Shown piece by piece: positions 62,219 through 64,000 of a DNA stretch of 64,000 nt (positions within the stretch are counted from its first letter, which is position 1; the number at the start of each line of letters is the position of its first letter). The notes under the pieces were generated by a model. It was not told where the DNA came from. It ran no database searches and saw only the letters and a list, made by a program, of their open reading frames with translations. Origin of the DNA: Leptolyngbya sp. FACHB-321 (GTDB lineage Bacteria > Cyanobacteriota > Cyanobacteriia > Leptolyngbyales > Leptolyngbyaceae); contig NZ_JACJPI010000042.1 of assembly GCF_014695975.1 (NCBI RefSeq), forward strand, positions 1 to 64,000. The letters run 5' to 3'. The translations under genes were made by a program, and so were the position numbers.

Positions 62219-62995
62219 ATGGCCGCAGTCAGCCTCGATATTGAGAATGTAACCGTTGCCTATCATGGCAAAGTAGCGTTACACAGCGCTTCGTTACAGC
62301 TCAAAGCAGGAACCATTTGTGGCTTGGTAGGGATGAACGGTGCAGGCAAGTCTACGCTGTTTAAGGCAGTCATGGGTTTCGTCAAACCCGTGCATGGGCG
62401 AGTGTTGGTAAATGGGTTGCCGATTCATCGCGTCCAAAAACAGAATTTGGTTGCTTATGTCCCCCAGGCAGAAGAGGTGGACTGGGATTTTCCGGTGAGC
62501 GTTCAGGATGTGGTGATGATGGGGCGCTACGGCTACATGAATTTTCTGCGTATGCCGCGATCGTCTGATAAACAGGCTGTGCGGGATAGCCTGGAGCGAG
62601 TCGAAATGTGGGAGTTGCGCGATCGCCAAATTGGAGAACTATCGGGTGGACAACGGAAACGTACCTTCTTTGCACGCGCTTTAGCGCAACAAGCAACCGT
62701 GTTACTTCTAGATGAGCCGTTTGCTGGCGTTGATGTCAAAACCGAGAAAACAATGATTAGACTGCTGATGGAACTGCGTCAGACCAGTCACACAGTACTG
62801 CTTTCCACCCATGATTTAGCCTCTATCACCACCTTTTGTGATCAGGTCGTGTTGATTAACCGCACAATTCTGGCGTATGGCGAAACTTCAGATGTCTTTA
62901 CAGAAGAAAATCTTTCCCGCACCTTTGGTGGTTCAGTGATCGATTTGTCCCTGACGAAAAATAAATTAACTCCGGGTAAGCAAGAGGAGCAGTGA
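62219..62995 (+). CDS. mntA: Mn/Zn ABC transporter ATP-binding protein (MntA-like)
   Basis: The 258-aa ATPase has Walker A GMNGAGKST, Q-loop VPQAEEVDWDFPVSVQDVVMMGRYG (a W-D-F-P motif typical of metal ABC ATPases), signature LSGGQRKRTFFARAL, Walker B VLLLDEPFAGVD and STHD. It follows mntC by 169 bp and overlaps the mntB start by one base. Confidence 0.94.
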   Translation: MAAVSLDIENVTVAYHGKVALHSASLQLKAGTICGLVGMNGAGKSTLFKAVMGFVKPVHGRVLVNGLPIHRVQKQNLVAYVPQAEEVDWDFPVSVQDVVMMGRYGYMNFLRMPRSSDKQAVRDSLERVEMWELRDRQIGELSGGQRKRTFFARALAQQATVLLLDEPFAGVDVKTEKTMIRLLMELRQTSHTVLLSTHDLASITTFCDQVVLINRTILAYGETSDVFTEENLSRTFGGSVIDLSLTKNKLTPGKQEEQ

Positions 62996-63858
62996 TGGAT
63001 TTAGTTCAGTGGTTTTCGGCACCGTTGCAGAGTGAGTTCATGGTAAGGGCAATTTGTGTAAGTGCTCTAGTAGGAATGGTCTGTTCAGCACTCTCTTGCT
63101 ACATGACTTTAAAGGGATGGGCTTTGATGGGCGATGCTGTTTCTCATGCCGTCATGCCAGGAGTTGTCATTGCTTATATGCTGAACCTTCCCCTTGCAGT
63201 TGGCGCGTTTGTCTTTGGCGTTGGTTCAGTCATTACGATCGGCTTTATCAAGGTGAAAACTCGTGTTAAAGAAGATACGGTTATTGGGTTAGTGTTTACC
63301 GGCTTTTTCGCCTTAGGTTTAGTGCTCGTTTCTAAAGTCAGAAGTTCCATTGACTTGACTCATATTCTCTTTGGCAACGTTCTAGGCATTTCGGATGCTG
63401 ATATTGTTCAAACGGTGATTATTAGTGTCATTACGTTAGCAACGCTGGCACTGTTACGCAAAGATTTAATTTTGTTTTGCTTTGATCCAACCCATGCCCG
63501 ATCGATCGGTTTAAACACAACGTTTCTGTACTACGTTTTGCTGTCTTTGTTGTCACTGACTGCCGTTGCAGGGCTTCAAACTGTTGGTATCATCTTAGTC
63601 GTTGCTATGTTAGTAACTCCGGGTGCAACTGCATATTTGTTGAGCGATCGCTTTGATTATATGGTGCTGATTGCAATGGCTTCTGGCGTTTTTTCTAGCG
63701 TTATAGGCACTTATATCAGCTACTACATTGATGGCGCTACGGGCGGCTGTATTGTTGTACTGCAAACGTTGCTCTTTGTGATAGCAATGGTTTTTGCACC
63801 CAAGCATGGCTTACTGGCTAAAGCTCAAACTGTTACCGAATCGGCTCCCAACCAATAA
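62995..63858 (+). CDS. mntB: Mn/Zn ABC transporter permease (MntB-like)
   Basis: The 287-aa protein (ATG 62,995, with RBS AGAGGAG; GTG 62,992 is the alternative) has eight or nine membrane segments. It also has the ABC-3 family motifs CYMTLKGWALMGDAVSHAVMPGVV and LLTVGIILVVAMLVTPGATAYLL-like. It forms the channel of the MntCAB system. The operon order mntC-mntA-mntB is that known from Synechocystis. No fourth gene follows in the 142 bp left in the window. Confidence 0.94.
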   Translation: MDLVQWFSAPLQSEFMVRAICVSALVGMVCSALSCYMTLKGWALMGDAVSHAVMPGVVIAYMLNLPLAVGAFVFGVGSVITIGFIKVKTRVKEDTVIGLVFTGFFALGLVLVSKVRSSIDLTHILFGNVLGISDADIVQTVIISVITLATLALLRKDLILFCFDPTHARSIGLNTTFLYYVLLSLLSLTAVAGLQTVGIILVVAMLVTPGATAYLLSDRFDYMVLIAMASGVFSSVIGTYISYYIDGATGGCIVVLQTLLFVIAMVFAPKHGLLAKAQTVTESAPNQ

Positions 63859-64000
63859 CTTTCTCATACGCCTATTTCTTTTCTGTCGCCATAAGTGCTA
63901 CCTTACCGAACCAAGACGGTTGTAGCAGCATTTAACTAATCGTTTGATAAAAGGTAAGGGCTGTGTTGCCATACACTTTTTGACGGCATATTTCTAAGAT

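Overview
The window looks like chromosomal DNA of a filamentous, Leptolyngbya/Oscillatoriales-like cyanobacterium. The HIP1 octamer GCGATCGC is everywhere. The phylloquinone (men) genes, a DevC/DevA-type exporter, DUF3386, DUF2227, DUF751 and MntCAB-type genes are typical of the phylum. Gaps between genes are full of 7- and 8-base short tandem repeats, and some of these have entered reading frames.

Region 1 (1 to about 12,613) is the CRISPR-side part of a type V-K CRISPR-associated transposon (CAST). It holds an IS630-type transposase fragment at the left edge, a small ribbon-helix-helix gene, and cargo made of a type I restriction-modification system (hsdM, hsdS, hsdR) with mrr and a Uma2-family nuclease. 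After the cargo come a small divergent HTH regulator, a nuclease-dead Cas12k effector, a tracrRNA and a short CRISPR array. Next is a separate 'delocalized' homing guide whose 17-nt spacer is identical to part of tRNA-Val(TAC), about 160 bp away. The end of the element, with three TnsB-like sites, lies about 60 bp from the GGTA PAM of that target. tnsB, tnsC and tniQ are not in the window and must lie to the left, or be lost.

Region 2 (12.6-21 kb) holds tRNA-Val, a DUF2227 gene, mazG, a TlyA-like rRNA methylase, a small hexapeptide protein, a TrkA/ion-channel protein and a DCC-family protein. Region 3 (18.3-28.3 kb) carries most of the phylloquinone/menaquinone pathway: menB and menD, menF, menA-menC-menE, and the DHNA-CoA thioesterase. 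menC contains 38 consecutive heptanucleotide repeats read through in frame, and menE and menD carry related insertions.

Region 4 (28.5-39.6 kb) is mostly housekeeping: DUF3386, NifU-like, GH57, GH3, RbfA, DUF751, a solitary Dam-like methylase, a Tat-exported phosphoesterase and a NanE-GNAT fusion. Region 5 (39.6-47.7 kb) groups a DevA/DevC-type ABC exporter, an amidohydrolase, an Mpo1/DUF962-like membrane protein and a sterol desaturase-type hydroxylase. Divergent from these are a Rieske oxygenase and an alpha-oxoamine synthase. I read it as a possible uncharacterised lipid-like metabolite locus. It is followed by a 0.5 kb gap with a run of strong stem-loops.

Region 6 (48-64 kb) holds a periplasmic binding protein, a DUF7219-like gene, wecB, glutathione reductase, Dps, a Ser/Thr kinase with TPRs, a laccase-domain protein, an M23 peptidase, a response regulator and an MntCAB-type Mn/Zn ABC transporter. 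All product names come from reading the sequence and recalled family features; no database search was run.
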